12,843 bases of DNA from M55B112 sp040880545 (GCA_040880545.1 JBBDIE010000173.1:1-12843), one strand, 5' to 3'. Counted from the first letter of the stretch, positions 1 to 7,928 are shown. A program made the numbers and translations. Notes: generated from the letters alone by a model not told the origin.

Positions 1-138
1 TAAATATCCTTGCATTTATTCAGTGACAATGCTACAGACTTTTTCAGCAGACCCTACTTATCAGGCATGACAAGATATTATGCGTTTTCTTTCTGCTAAT
101 AGTTAGTAATTTTTTAACATTGAAATCAGCCGTTTTTC

Positions 139-169
139 TTTGACAACAATTTAATTTTGGTTAGATTTG
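139..169 (+). promoter_or_regulatory. Bacteroidota-type promoter for gap
   Basis: A TTTG at 139-142 is followed after exactly 19 nt by TAGATTTG at 162-169. This matches the -33 TTTG / -7 TAnnTTTG consensus known for the primary sigma factor of Bacteroidota. Transcription would begin near 175, giving a leader of about 50 nt before the gap ATG at 226. A second -7-like TAATTTTG lies at 152-159 but has no -33 element at the right distance. No Shine-Dalgarno sequence precedes the ATG, as is normal in this phylum. The element is seen directly; its activity is inferred. Confidence 0.72.
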
Positions 170-225
170 CACTCTTCAAAATCGTAGGATAAACAATTGT
201 TGTTCAACTAATAGTTTAATTAATC

Positions 226-1230
226 ATGGGAAAAATAAAAGTTGCCATTAATGGCTTTGGTCGAATTGGCCGTAATGTGTTCAAACTCGCACTGGAAAGA
301 AATGATCTCGTTGTTGTAGGTATCAATGATCTGACTGATAACAAGACACTCGCACACCTTCTGAAGTATGACTCCACCCAGGGAAAATTTCCCGGTGTTA
401 CATTTGATGATGAGAATATCATTGTGAATGGTGTCAAATACAAAGTTACAGCAGAACGGAACCCAGCCAACATTTCATGGTCGGAAACGCCTGATGTTGT
501 CATTGAATCCACCGGAGTATTCACCTCCAAAGAGAGTCCAAAGGGAGGATATGGCGATCACCTCAAGAATGGAGCTAAGAAAGTTATTTTAACTGTACCA
601 TCTAAAGACACCATCGATAACATGATCGTTCTTGGCGTAAATGATGATGCCCTAAGAGCAGAGGATCAGTGTGTTTCAAACGCATCATGTACCACGAACT
701 GTCTTGCTCCCGTAGTAAAGGTACTGCATGATTCATTTGGAATTGAAAATGGATTAATGACTACCATCCACTCTTACACAAATGACCAGGCGATCCTGGA
801 TCTCCCACACAAAGATCTACGCAGGGCACGTTCTGCGGCTGTATCACAGATACCAACCACAACCGGTGCTGCCAAAGCAGTTGGTAAAGTTATCCCTGAA
901 CTGAACGGTAAACTCGATGGTATGGCCGTAAGGGTTCCCACGCCAACCGGATCGATGATTGACCTGGTAGCCAACCTGAAAACCGAAGTTACCATCGAAC
1001 AGATCAATGCTGCCATGAAAAAAGCTGCAGAAGGTCCGATGAAAGGGATTCTTGAATATACAGATGAGCCGATCGTTTCAGTGGATATTATTCACAACAC
1101 ACATTCATCTATCTTTGATTCACTGGCAACCATGGTAAACGGGAAAACCATAAAAGTTATTTCATGGTACGACAATGAATGGGGATACTCGGCAAGGGTA
1201 GTGGATCTTATTCCCAAGATGTTTGCGTAA
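226..1230 (+). CDS. gap: Type I glyceraldehyde-3-phosphate dehydrogenase
   Basis: Cytosolic enzyme of glycolysis and gluconeogenesis that converts glyceraldehyde-3-phosphate, NAD+ and phosphate into 1,3-bisphosphoglycerate. The 334-residue length is normal for the family. The N-terminal Rossmann motif INGFGRIGR is at residues 8-16. Asp35 in INDLTD favours NAD+ over NADP+. The active-site loop SNASCTTNC (151-159) holds the catalytic Cys155, and His182 in IHSYTND is the general base. The C-terminal signature WYDNEWGYS (314-322) is intact. It appears to be a single-gene unit with its own promoter at 139-169 and a strong terminator 55 nt after the stop, which fits a highly expressed housekeeping gene. 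The ATG at 226 puts the Rossmann motif at its usual position. The identification is secure; NAD+ preference is inferred from Asp35. Confidence 0.98.
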   Translation: MGKIKVAINGFGRIGRNVFKLALERNDLVVVGINDLTDNKTLAHLLKYDSTQGKFPGVTFDDENIIVNGVKYKVTAERNPANISWSETPDVVIESTGVFTSKESPKGGYGDHLKNGAKKVILTVPSKDTIDNMIVLGVNDDALRAEDQCVSNASCTTNCLAPVVKVLHDSFGIENGLMTTIHSYTNDQAILDLPHKDLRRARSAAVSQIPTTTGAAKAVGKVIPELNGKLDGMAVRVPTPTGSMIDLVANLKTEVTIEQINAAMKKAAEGPMKGILEYTDEPIVSVDIIHNTHSSIFDSLATMVNGKTIKVISWYDNEWGYSARVVDLIPKMFA

Positions 1231-1281
1231 TACTGGTCACAGAACTTGTGATACAGATTACCATCAGAAATAATTTTCAAT

Positions 1282-1318
1282 AAAAGAGGCCGTCAGTGAT
1301 CTGACAGCCTCTTTTTTT
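1282..1318. terminator. Rho-independent, probably bidirectional terminator
   Basis: GAGGC-c-GTCAG (1286-1296), loop TGAT, then CTGAC-a-GCCTC (1301-1311) make a 10-bp stem with one internal C/A mismatch. A run of seven T (1312-1318) follows, and AAAA (1282-1285) precedes, so the complementary strand also ends in a short U-tract. It lies between the convergent gap stop (1230) and the siaC-like stop (1334). It should stop gap transcripts efficiently and those from the minus-strand pair less strongly. Confidence 0.9.
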
Positions 1319-1333
1319 ATTTCATAAGTACCT

Positions 1334-1711
1334 TTAATAATACTCGATAATCTCAAATGGAATCTGCATGGTCTGTTCATAATGTTGTCCCAACTCTTCG
1401 ATGGACTCATCCCCCTCCTCAAAATACCATTTAACCAATACGTCCCTGCCCAGCTCGTGATTTACTTTCAGAATTCTCAACAGTTCCAGCATGTATTTTG
1501 AAGAGCCGCTATTGATGTATTCAAGTTTAATGTTCATAACCGTCTTCTCAGGTGGATGCTGGAAATACTCTTTCATCCAACTAATCAGTTTATCAAAAAA
1601 TTCGCCCGGGTCTTCAGGAATGGACCTTCCCTCGATATTGAGTTTGCCTGTCTCAGCATGAAACTCAATTTCCGGTGAGTTAAAAGTTTTTTTCAGATAT
1701 ATATTATCCAT
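1334..1711 (-). CDS. SiaC-family (DUF1987) regulatory phosphoprotein homologue
   Basis: Small soluble protein of 125 residues that matches the DUF1987/SiaC family. In Pseudomonas aeruginosa SiaC is phosphorylated by the kinase SiaB, dephosphorylated by the phosphatase SiaA, and in its unmodified form activates the diguanylate cyclase SiaD. The family pattern is visible: an N-terminal beta-rich part (residues 4-30, including GKLNIEGRSIPEDP), a helix around 36-50, then LEYINSGSSKYMLELL (63-78), which contains the phosphoacceptor region. By my recollection of the family the acceptor is a Thr at about position 68; here residue 68 is Ser. No SiaA, SiaB or SiaD homologue is in the window. The start lies 14 nt after the permease stop, so the two genes are probably cotranscribed. 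Family membership is fairly sure; a c-di-GMP role in this organism is not shown. Confidence 0.8.
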   Translation of the reverse strand: MDNIYLKKTFNSPEIEFHAETGKLNIEGRSIPEDPGEFFDKLISWMKEYFQHPPEKTVMNIKLEYINSGSSKYMLELLRILKVNHELGRDVLVKWYFEEGDESIEELGQHYEQTMQIPFEIIEYY

Positions 1712-1725
1712 GTCAAGGGTATGAT

Positions 1726-2973
1726 TTATTCATATCTTAATGCAATGATCGGATCTAGTCGTGATGCCTTCCTGGCCGGAATAACACCTGATAACAAACC
1801 AACTACAAAACACACCGTCACTCCGAGGATAATCCACGACCAGGGAACAATAAAACTAGTTCCAATGGTTAAAGATACAGCATTTCCAATTAAAATTCCT
1901 AAAAATATACCAACAAGCCCCCCTAATTGACCGATAACGATGGCTTCATAAAGGAATTGCCTGCGAATCATTTCTGACTTAGCCCCCAGTGCTTTCCTTG
2001 TTCCAATCTCTCTGGTTCGCTCGGTTACCGAAACCAACATAATATTCATTAATCCGATCCCGGCTCCAAGAAGTGTAATAATTCCAATGGCCACTGCAAC
2101 GAACCCGACGTATTTCAGGTTCTCCAATAACATTTGAGAAAGCTGATCGCTGCTGGTAATGTTGAAGTCACTCTCATCACCCGGATCGAGCCTCCTGACG
2201 ATCCTGAAGATGCCCTCCGCTTCCGACATGGCCGCCTCCATGAACATCGGATTGTATGCCCTTACGCTGATATTGTAATTCATCGAGGGCCTGGAAAAAT
2301 ATTGCCGGACATTGGTATAGGGTACCAGGCACAACCTGTCGGAGCCCATTCCCATGGAAGTTCCCCTGCTTTTCAGCACACCTATCACCCTGTACCTACC
2401 TGTTCCAATGATGACGAACCTGTTCAGTGCATCTTCCTGCTCTCCAAAGGCAGCATTGGCCACGTTACTCCCCAAAATCACTACAGGTTCACTGTTTTGA
2501 ATATCTGTGGAATTAAAGTTTCTACCCTTTTCAATCTTATATCCCGCAGTAAAAACAAACCCTTCATCCACGCCCCTGACCTGCACGTTGGGATTCGATT
2601 TGTAATTTTTATGTTTTATAACTGCATTTCCCGATGCCCAGCACTGAATGGATACTTCTGCCGGAAAATTGAATTGTTCTTTGAAATCCCTGGCTTGTTT
2701 GTAGTTAATATAGGAATGATTCTTCTTTCGATAGCTTTGATTGCCGATCTGAACATGCATGCTACGGGATTCGATGGTAAAGGTATTTGCGCCCATGAGG
2801 CTGAACTGGTCCGTAAGGCTGTTTTGGATGGCATCAATTGCTGTCAGGATCCCAACCAGTGCCATGATCCCAAAAGCAATGATCAGTACGGTAAGGATGG
2901 TTCTTAACAAACTTGTCCGGATAGACTTGAAAGCTATTTTGAGGTTTTCCCGGAAAAAAAGACCTGCCCTCAT
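1726..2973 (-). CDS. ABC transporter permease, MacB/FtsX type
   Basis: Inner-membrane permease of the type VII (MacB-like) ABC family, which couples cytoplasmic ATP hydrolysis to movements of a periplasmic domain for export or lipoprotein and envelope tasks. Layout of the 415 residues: TM1 about 24-44, a MacB-type periplasmic core about 50-285, then TM2 about 287-313, TM3 about 342-368 and TM4 about 379-399. After TM2 comes the coupling motif SVTERTREIGTRKALGAK (315-332), and the protein ends in the signature PARKASRLDPIIALRYE. I chose the ATG at 2973 rather than an ATG 25 codons upstream because the family starts just before the amphipathic helix (FFRENLKIAFKSIR). No ATPase domain is fused, and no ATPase gene is in the window, so the partner must be elsewhere. 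The substrate is unknown. The siaC-like gene follows after 14 nt. Confidence 0.92.
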   Translation of the reverse strand: MRAGLFFRENLKIAFKSIRTSLLRTILTVLIIAFGIMALVGILTAIDAIQNSLTDQFSLMGANTFTIESRSMHVQIGNQSYRKKNHSYINYKQARDFKEQFNFPAEVSIQCWASGNAVIKHKNYKSNPNVQVRGVDEGFVFTAGYKIEKGRNFNSTDIQNSEPVVILGSNVANAAFGEQEDALNRFVIIGTGRYRVIGVLKSRGTSMGMGSDRLCLVPYTNVRQYFSRPSMNYNISVRAYNPMFMEAAMSEAEGIFRIVRRLDPGDESDFNITSSDQLSQMLLENLKYVGFVAVAIGIITLLGAGIGLMNIMLVSVTERTREIGTRKALGAKSEMIRRQFLYEAIVIGQLGGLVGIFLGILIGNAVSLTIGTSFIVPWSWIILGVTVCFVVGLLSGVIPARKASRLDPIIALRYE

Positions 2974-3053
2974 ATTTGTTTTTAATTTAAGCCTAAAGGT
3001 AATTAAAACTAAACAAATAGCTGATACCGGATAGTTAATTCCAGCCAAATCGT

Positions 3054-3061
3054 TAATTTTG
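3054..3061 (+). promoter_or_regulatory. Putative -7 element for the acn operon
   Basis: TAATTTTG fits the Bacteroidota -7 consensus TAnnTTTG and lies 25 nt before the aconitase ATG, which would give a leader of roughly 20 nt. No TTTG is present at the expected -33 distance (the bases near 3029-3035 are poor), so this is a half-match. It sits in the 113-bp divergent gap shared with the minus-strand permease. Confidence 0.45.
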
Positions 3062-3086
3062 TTTCATCACTAAAATATTTTCTGAA

Positions 3087-5351
3087 ATGGCATTCGATAT
3101 CGATTTAATCAAGGCACATTACAACAATTTACCATCACAACTTGAAACAGTAAGGAAGAAACTTGGCAGGCCGCTTTCTCTCACTGAAAAAATTCTTTAC
3201 AGTCACCTCAGTGATATGAAAGAGTTAACAGACTTTACGCGAGGTGGTGCTTATGTGAACTTTGCCCCCGACAGGGTTGCGATGCAGGATGCTACAGCCC
3301 AGATGGCGCTCATGCAGTTCATACAGGCTGGTAAAGATAAGGTTGCGGTACCCTCCACTGTTCATTGCGATCACCTGATCCAGGCGAAAACAGGAGCAAC
3401 GGATGATTTGAAAAGTGCGTTAAATACCAACAAAGAGGTTTTTGATTTTCTCTCCAATGTTTCAAACAAATATGGTATAGGATTCTGGAAACCGGGAGCG
3501 GGTATCATACACCAGGTGATCCTCGAAAACTATGCGTTCCCCGGCGGCATGATGATCGGAACCGATTCCCACACAGTGAACGCGGGAGGGCTTGGCATGG
3601 TAGCCATCGGAGTTGGTGGCGCGGATGCCGTGGATGTAATGGCCGGAATGCCATGGGAACTGAAATTCCCCAAACTTATCGGGGTGAAACTAACAGGGAA
3701 ATTAAGTGGTTGGACCTCCGCCAAGGATGTCATACTTAAAGTAGCCGGACTTCTTACCGTGAAGGGAGGAACCGGGAAAATCCTTGAATATTTCGGGGAG
3801 GGAACTGAGAGTATTTCATGTACGGGTAAGGGAACCATTTGCAACATGGGTGCTGAGATAGGGGCCACCACGTCAGTTTTTGGATACGATAATAAGATGC
3901 GGGCTTACCTGGCAGGTACAGAACGTGAAAATGTTGCCATTGAAGCAGATAAAGTTGCTGCGGACCTAACGGGAGATCCGGAAGTATACGCGGATCCGGA
4001 AAAATATTTCGACGAAGTGATAGAGATTAACCTCGATGAACTGGAACCCCATATTAACGGTCCGTTTAGTCCGGATAAAGCCTGGGCCATGTCCGAATTT
4101 GCAAGGGCCGTGAAGGATAATAATTACCCTAGTAACCTGGAAGTGGGACTAATCGGCTCCTGTACAAACTCCTCCTATGAAGATATCACCAGGGCGGCAT
4201 CTGTGGCACAACAGGCTGTGGATAAAGGATTGAAAGTTGCTACGGAGTTTACTATTACACCGGGGTCCGAGATGGTCAGGTACACTGTTGACCGGGACGG
4301 ACTACTGGGAGCATTTGAACAAATCGGTGGTGTGGTGCTTGCCAATGCATGCGGTCCGTGTATAGGACAATGGGCACGCCACAATGCGGACAAAGAGCAG
4401 AGGAATTCCATCATTACTTCATTCAACAGGAATTTTGCCAAACGTAACGACGGCAATCCAAATACCCATGCTTTTGTTGCCTCTCCAGAAATTGTAACAG
4501 CCATGACCATTGCAGGGGACCTGACTTTCAACCCCCTTACAGACACCCTCACCAATGAAAAAGGAGAGCAGGTAAGACTGGATGAGCCGGTTGGGATTGA
4601 AATGCCGGTCAGGGGATACAGTGTTGAGGACAGCGGTTACCAGGCCCCGGCAAAAGATGGATCTGGAATTCAGATTAAAGTGGATCCTGAATCGAACAGG
4701 TTACAACTTCTTGAGCCATTTGCTCCGTGGGAAGGAAGTGATCTGACCGGAATGAAACTGCTCATAAAAGCTGAAGGGAAATGTACAACGGATCACATAT
4801 CCATGGCCGGACCCTGGCTTCGGTACAGGGGGCACCTGGATAATATTTCCAACAACATGTTGATCGGTGCCGTGAATTTTTTCAATAAAAAAACCAATGC
4901 AGTTACAAATCAGCTTACAGGACAAAACGGTGAAGTACCTGCTACCGCCCGAGCCTACAAAGCCGAAGGAACTGGTTCTGTTGTGGTGGGCGATGAAAAC
5001 TACGGCGAAGGATCCTCCAGGGAACATGCTGCCATGGAGCCTCGTCACCTGGGGGTCAGGGTCGTACTGGTAAAATCATTCGCCCGGATACACGAGACAA
5101 ATCTCAAGAAGCAGGGAATGCTGGCACTTACCTTTGCGGATAAAGATGATTACAACAAGGTAAGGGAAGATGATACCATCAGTGTTCTGGGGTTGAATGA
5201 TTTTAAAGAGGGGAAAGGCCTCATAGTCAGACTGGACCATTCCGATGGAAGCAGCGACGATATCCAGGTGAACCATACTTATAACGCTACACAGATAGGG
5301 TGGTTCAGAGCAGGTTCGGCTCTGAATCTGATCAGGGAGATGAATAAATAA
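3087..5351 (+). CDS. acn: Aconitate hydratase, mitochondrial type
   Basis: TCA-cycle enzyme that interconverts citrate and isocitrate through cis-aconitate using a [4Fe-4S] cluster. The 754 residues match the mitochondrial-type branch (about 750-780) rather than the longer AcnA/IRP or the domain-swapped AcnB. The three cluster ligands are Cys359 in GSCTNSS, and Cys422 and Cys425 in ACGPCIGQW. Other active-site stretches are intact: STVHCDHL (90-97), GTDSHTVNAGG (158-168), FNRNF (446-450), and GEGSSREHAAMEP near the start of the C-terminal swivel domain. The ATG at 3087 gives the expected N-terminus and has no Shine-Dalgarno sequence. The acyl-CoA reductase gene follows after only 17 nt with no terminator, so acn probably leads an operon extending to miaA. 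The functional call is secure; the shared transcript is inferred. Confidence 0.98.
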   Translation: MAFDIDLIKAHYNNLPSQLETVRKKLGRPLSLTEKILYSHLSDMKELTDFTRGGAYVNFAPDRVAMQDATAQMALMQFIQAGKDKVAVPSTVHCDHLIQAKTGATDDLKSALNTNKEVFDFLSNVSNKYGIGFWKPGAGIIHQVILENYAFPGGMMIGTDSHTVNAGGLGMVAIGVGGADAVDVMAGMPWELKFPKLIGVKLTGKLSGWTSAKDVILKVAGLLTVKGGTGKILEYFGEGTESISCTGKGTICNMGAEIGATTSVFGYDNKMRAYLAGTERENVAIEADKVAADLTGDPEVYADPEKYFDEVIEINLDELEPHINGPFSPDKAWAMSEFARAVKDNNYPSNLEVGLIGSCTNSSYEDITRAASVAQQAVDKGLKVATEFTITPGSEMVRYTVDRDGLLGAFEQIGGVVLANACGPCIGQWARHNADKEQRNSIITSFNRNFAKRNDGNPNTHAFVASPEIVTAMTIAGDLTFNPLTDTLTNEKGEQVRLDEPVGIEMPVRGYSVEDSGYQAPAKDGSGIQIKVDPESNRLQLLEPFAPWEGSDLTGMKLLIKAEGKCTTDHISMAGPWLRYRGHLDNISNNMLIGAVNFFNKKTNAVTNQLTGQNGEVPATARAYKAEGTGSVVVGDENYGEGSSREHAAMEPRHLGVRVVLVKSFARIHETNLKKQGMLALTFADKDDYNKVREDDTISVLGLNDFKEGKGLIVRLDHSDGSSDDIQVNHTYNATQIGWFRAGSALNLIREMNK

Positions 5352-5368
5352 TCGCAATTCGGTATACT

Positions 5369-6460
5369 TTGAATAAAAAGGAGATGATAAATGCACTGGC
5401 TACCACCGGCGCATACCTGGATCAACATGCAACAGGGACACCTTTAAACAGTGATGTGGTAAAGGAACTGAACGGTCGGTTCTTTGATGCCTTCGAACAG
5501 ATCATCATTAATGAGTCGACCCATAACGGATGGTTCACTGAAAAGAATGTGAGGTCCGCTTTGGGGGCCGTCGCACAATCTCTGAAGAATGACCAGCTTC
5601 ACAAATGGATGAAAAGGTACCCCCGGCTTCCTGTAGCATCTGATTCATCTGTAACCATTGGCGTGGTTATGGCAGGAAATATTCCACTGGTGGGATTCCA
5701 TGATATGCTTTCCGTGATCATGTCGGGACACAAATTTCTTGGCAAACCCTCTTCCAAAGATGACCGGCTGCTAAAGATGGTTGCTGAAATTATTTATGCC
5801 ATTGAACCCGGATTTAGGGACCGTATAGTATTTACAGAAGGTTATCTGACCGATGTTGATGGGATCATCGCAACAGGAAGCAATAACACCTCCCGCTATT
5901 TTGAATATTATTTCCGGGAGATGCCCCATATCATCAGGAGAAACAGGAATGGTGTGGCAGTTTTGTCGGGTAATGAAACCGGAGAGCAACTGATGAAACT
6001 GGGTGACGATATATTTTTCTACTTCGGACTGGGATGCAGGAATATTACTAAAATCTATGTCCCCGAAGATTACAAACCGGAGATACTGTTAAAGGCACTG
6101 GAAAATTACCCTGGTCTATATGAACACCACAAGTACAATAATAATCTGGATTATAACCGGTCCGTCTATCTCATGAACCAGGTACCGTTTCTGGATAACG
6201 GCATACTGCTGTTGAAGGAAGATGAGCGGATCGCCAGTCCGGTTGGGGTTGTTTATTTTGAAAAATATTTGCAACTTAATAATTTAATTGATAAGCTTGT
6301 CGGACTGGGCGATCAGATACAATGTGTTGTATCTGCCATTGAGGGAATTGAAAACAGTATCATGCCAGGTGACAGTCAGTTTCCCGAACTGTGGGATTAT
6401 GCCGATGGCATTGATACGATGAACTTCTTAACTGAACTAAAAAGTAGTAATGATTTATAA
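5369..6460 (+). CDS. LuxC-type acyl-CoA reductase (ALDH superfamily)
   Basis: Member of the LuxC/acyl-CoA reductase family (PF05893), which reduces acyl-CoA or acyl thioester to aldehyde with NADPH through an acyl-cysteine intermediate. At 363 residues it is shorter than bioluminescence LuxC (about 480) and matches the compact form common in Bacteroidota. Visible marks are VVMAGNIPLVGFHD (99-112), the cofactor-side GKPSSKDD (125-132), IATGSNNTSRYFEYYF (167-182), and YFGLGCRNITKIYVP (218-232), whose Cys223 is the expected nucleophile. The start is TTG at 5369: this N-terminus (M-N-K-K-E-M-I-N-A-L) fits the register I recall for relatives. An in-frame ATG at 5384 is the alternative and would remove five residues. 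No luxD or luxE genes are present, so the physiological substrate is unknown. It overlaps the next gene by 11 nt. Confidence 0.87.
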   Translation: MNKKEMINALATTGAYLDQHATGTPLNSDVVKELNGRFFDAFEQIIINESTHNGWFTEKNVRSALGAVAQSLKNDQLHKWMKRYPRLPVASDSSVTIGVVMAGNIPLVGFHDMLSVIMSGHKFLGKPSSKDDRLLKMVAEIIYAIEPGFRDRIVFTEGYLTDVDGIIATGSNNTSRYFEYYFREMPHIIRRNRNGVAVLSGNETGEQLMKLGDDIFFYFGLGCRNITKIYVPEDYKPEILLKALENYPGLYEHHKYNNNLDYNRSVYLMNQVPFLDNGILLLKEDERIASPVGVVYFEKYLQLNNLIDKLVGLGDQIQCVVSAIEGIENSIMPGDSQFPELWDYADGIDTMNFLTELKSSNDL

Positions 6461-6986
6461 ATTCAGGATCATCTCTGATGAGAGTATAGAATTTGCAAGG
6501 GAATTACTCATTGACAGTGGCCAGACATTCCTGGATTTTCACCATTGCCTGCAGGCTGACCTTGGATTTGATCCAAAACAACTCTCCTCTTTCTTCATTA
6601 CCAACGCTTCCTGGGAAAAACAACTTCAGATCACCCTCCTGGATATGATGGATGATGAGAATGAAACCTGTATCACCATGGATGAAGCCAGGTTGGACTC
6701 CTATATCCGGGAGAAAGGACAACGGATGTTGTATGTATTTGATTTTTTCTCCGAGCGTTCATTCTTTATTGAACTGACGGAAGTGATCGATATTTCAGAA
6801 AGCAAGTCCCTTCCAAAAATTATTTACGCCAGCGGATCACCTCCTCCGCAAATTAATCTTGAACTCGATAATCTCTCCATATCAGATGAGGATCTGGATG
6901 ATGACTTTTCAACAGGATCATTTGATGACGATGATTTTAGTGAAGGATTTGACTTTATTGATCCTGAAGATTTTCCAAATGAATAA
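6450..6986 (+). CDS. pRiA4b ORF-3-like protein with acidic C-terminal tail
   Basis: A 178-residue soluble protein resembling the plasmid pRiA4b ORF-3 / IS1096 TnpR-passenger family, whose biochemical role is unknown despite the mobile-element name. The folded part (1-130) shows the family pattern: YKFRIISDES..FARELLIDSGQTFLDFHHCLQADLGFD near the N-terminus, FFITNASWEKQLQITLLDM (48-66), then MLYVFDFFSERSFFIELTEV (93-112). The last 40 residues are extremely acidic (LDNLSISDEDLDDDFS, FDDDDFSEGFDFIDPEDF), probably disordered. The ATG lies inside the end of the luxC-type gene (11-nt overlap), and its own stop overlaps miaA by 8 nt, so translational coupling on both sides is likely. It has no transposase or recombinase features and no flanking repeats, so the TnpR label should not be read as mobility. 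Confidence 0.75.
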   Translation: MIYKFRIISDESIEFARELLIDSGQTFLDFHHCLQADLGFDPKQLSSFFITNASWEKQLQITLLDMMDDENETCITMDEARLDSYIREKGQRMLYVFDFFSERSFFIELTEVIDISESKSLPKIIYASGSPPPQINLELDNLSISDEDLDDDFSTGSFDDDDFSEGFDFIDPEDFPNE

Positions 6987-7881
6987 ATTCCTGATTGTTA
7001 TTGGGGGTCCGACAGCCTCCGGGAAGACCGGTGTGGGTATTGCATTGGCTGAGAAATATGGAACAGAAATTATCTCTGCTGATTCCAGGCAGATTTATAA
7101 AGAGACAACCATTGGCACAGCGGTACCTTCTGCTTCAGAATTGAAAAAGGTTAGACACCATTTCATACAGACACACAGCCTGAAAGACTACTATAATGCA
7201 AGCAGGTACGAAACGGATGTACTTGAAAAACTCAATATACTTTTTCAACAATATGATATTGTATTTATGGTAGGTGGTTCAGGGCTTTACATCAGTGCTG
7301 TCTGTTCAGGTATTGATGATCTGCCGGTTATAGATCAGACCCTAAGGGCGAAACTTACAGAAAAATTCAGGGAGTACGGAATTGAGGGGATAAAAGCGCA
7401 ACTAAAGCTTGTTGACCCTGATTCCTATGATAAAATCGACCTGAATAACCACTTCCGGATACTCAAGGCGCTGGAGGTATCCATACAAACGGGCCGGCCC
7501 TACTCATCCTTCCTCACCTACCAGACCAGAAAACGTGATTTTGGAATAATCAGACTGGCACTGGATATGAACCGAACAGAATTATATAACAGGATCAACC
7601 AAAGAGTAGATCTGATGATTGGTGCGGGCCTGGTTGATGAAGTTAAGAGTCTTGAAAAATACAGGGATAAAAATGCTTTAAAATCCGTGGGTTACCGTGA
7701 AATTTTCAGCTATCTGGATAACCGGGTTTCATTGGATGAAGCCATCGACCTTATAAAAAGAAATACAAGAAAATATGCCCGGAAACAGCTTACCTGGTTC
7801 CGGAAAGATAATTTATATCCCTGGTTCCAGCCTGATGAGACGGACCGGATGGTAACGTATATAGATGCACAGATGAAATGA
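6979..7881 (+). CDS. miaA: tRNA dimethylallyltransferase MiaA
   Basis: Transfers the dimethylallyl group from DMAPP to N6 of A37 in tRNAs that read UNN codons, the first step to ms2i6A. The P-loop GGPTASGKTG is at residues 9-18. SADSRQIY (33-40) carries the family's catalytic Asp35. VGGSGLYIS (98-106) is the GGTGLY-type motif with Ser for Thr. Near the C-terminus KSVGYREI and YARKQLTWFRK (266-276) match the conserved tRNA-binding and closing motifs. The usual NPRR-xxRALEV stretch reads NNHFRILKALEV (156-167), so its first positions diverge. I chose the ATG at 6979, giving 300 residues; the open frame extends 40 codons upstream, but that part only reads through the acidic-tail gene out of frame. 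The 8-nt overlap with that gene implies coupling. It ends the operon that begins with acn. Confidence 0.95.
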   Translation: MNKFLIVIGGPTASGKTGVGIALAEKYGTEIISADSRQIYKETTIGTAVPSASELKKVRHHFIQTHSLKDYYNASRYETDVLEKLNILFQQYDIVFMVGGSGLYISAVCSGIDDLPVIDQTLRAKLTEKFREYGIEGIKAQLKLVDPDSYDKIDLNNHFRILKALEVSIQTGRPYSSFLTYQTRKRDFGIIRLALDMNRTELYNRINQRVDLMIGAGLVDEVKSLEKYRDKNALKSVGYREIFSYLDNRVSLDEAIDLIKRNTRKYARKQLTWFRKDNLYPWFQPDETDRMVTYIDAQMK

Positions 7882-7928
7882 ATTAGCGATAAATTGGAGC
7901 ACAAATTAAGCTGAATCAACTATTCTGC

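Noticed and set aside
2134..2907. 257-codon plus-strand open frame opposite the ABC permease
   Set aside because: It is antisense to a well-conserved MacB/FtsX permease and its translation has no family features (mixed composition, many His/Pro/Cys); the minus-strand gene explains the sequence.
2974..3048. Upstream ATG giving the permease 25 more residues
   Set aside because: The extra part resembles no family N-terminus and would use up much of the divergent promoter region; the ATG at 2973 just before the amphipathic helix is the usual start.
6859..6978. Forty extra codons at the N-terminus of miaA
   Set aside because: This part overlaps the acidic-tail gene out of frame and precedes the P-loop that normally lies within the first 20 residues of MiaA; the ATG at 6979 fits the family.
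6450..6986. Reading the pRiA4b ORF-3 / TnpR-passenger similarity as evidence of a mobile element
   Set aside because: The family name comes from its first occurrences; there is no transposase, terminal repeat or integration site here, and the gene is locked by overlaps into a housekeeping operon.
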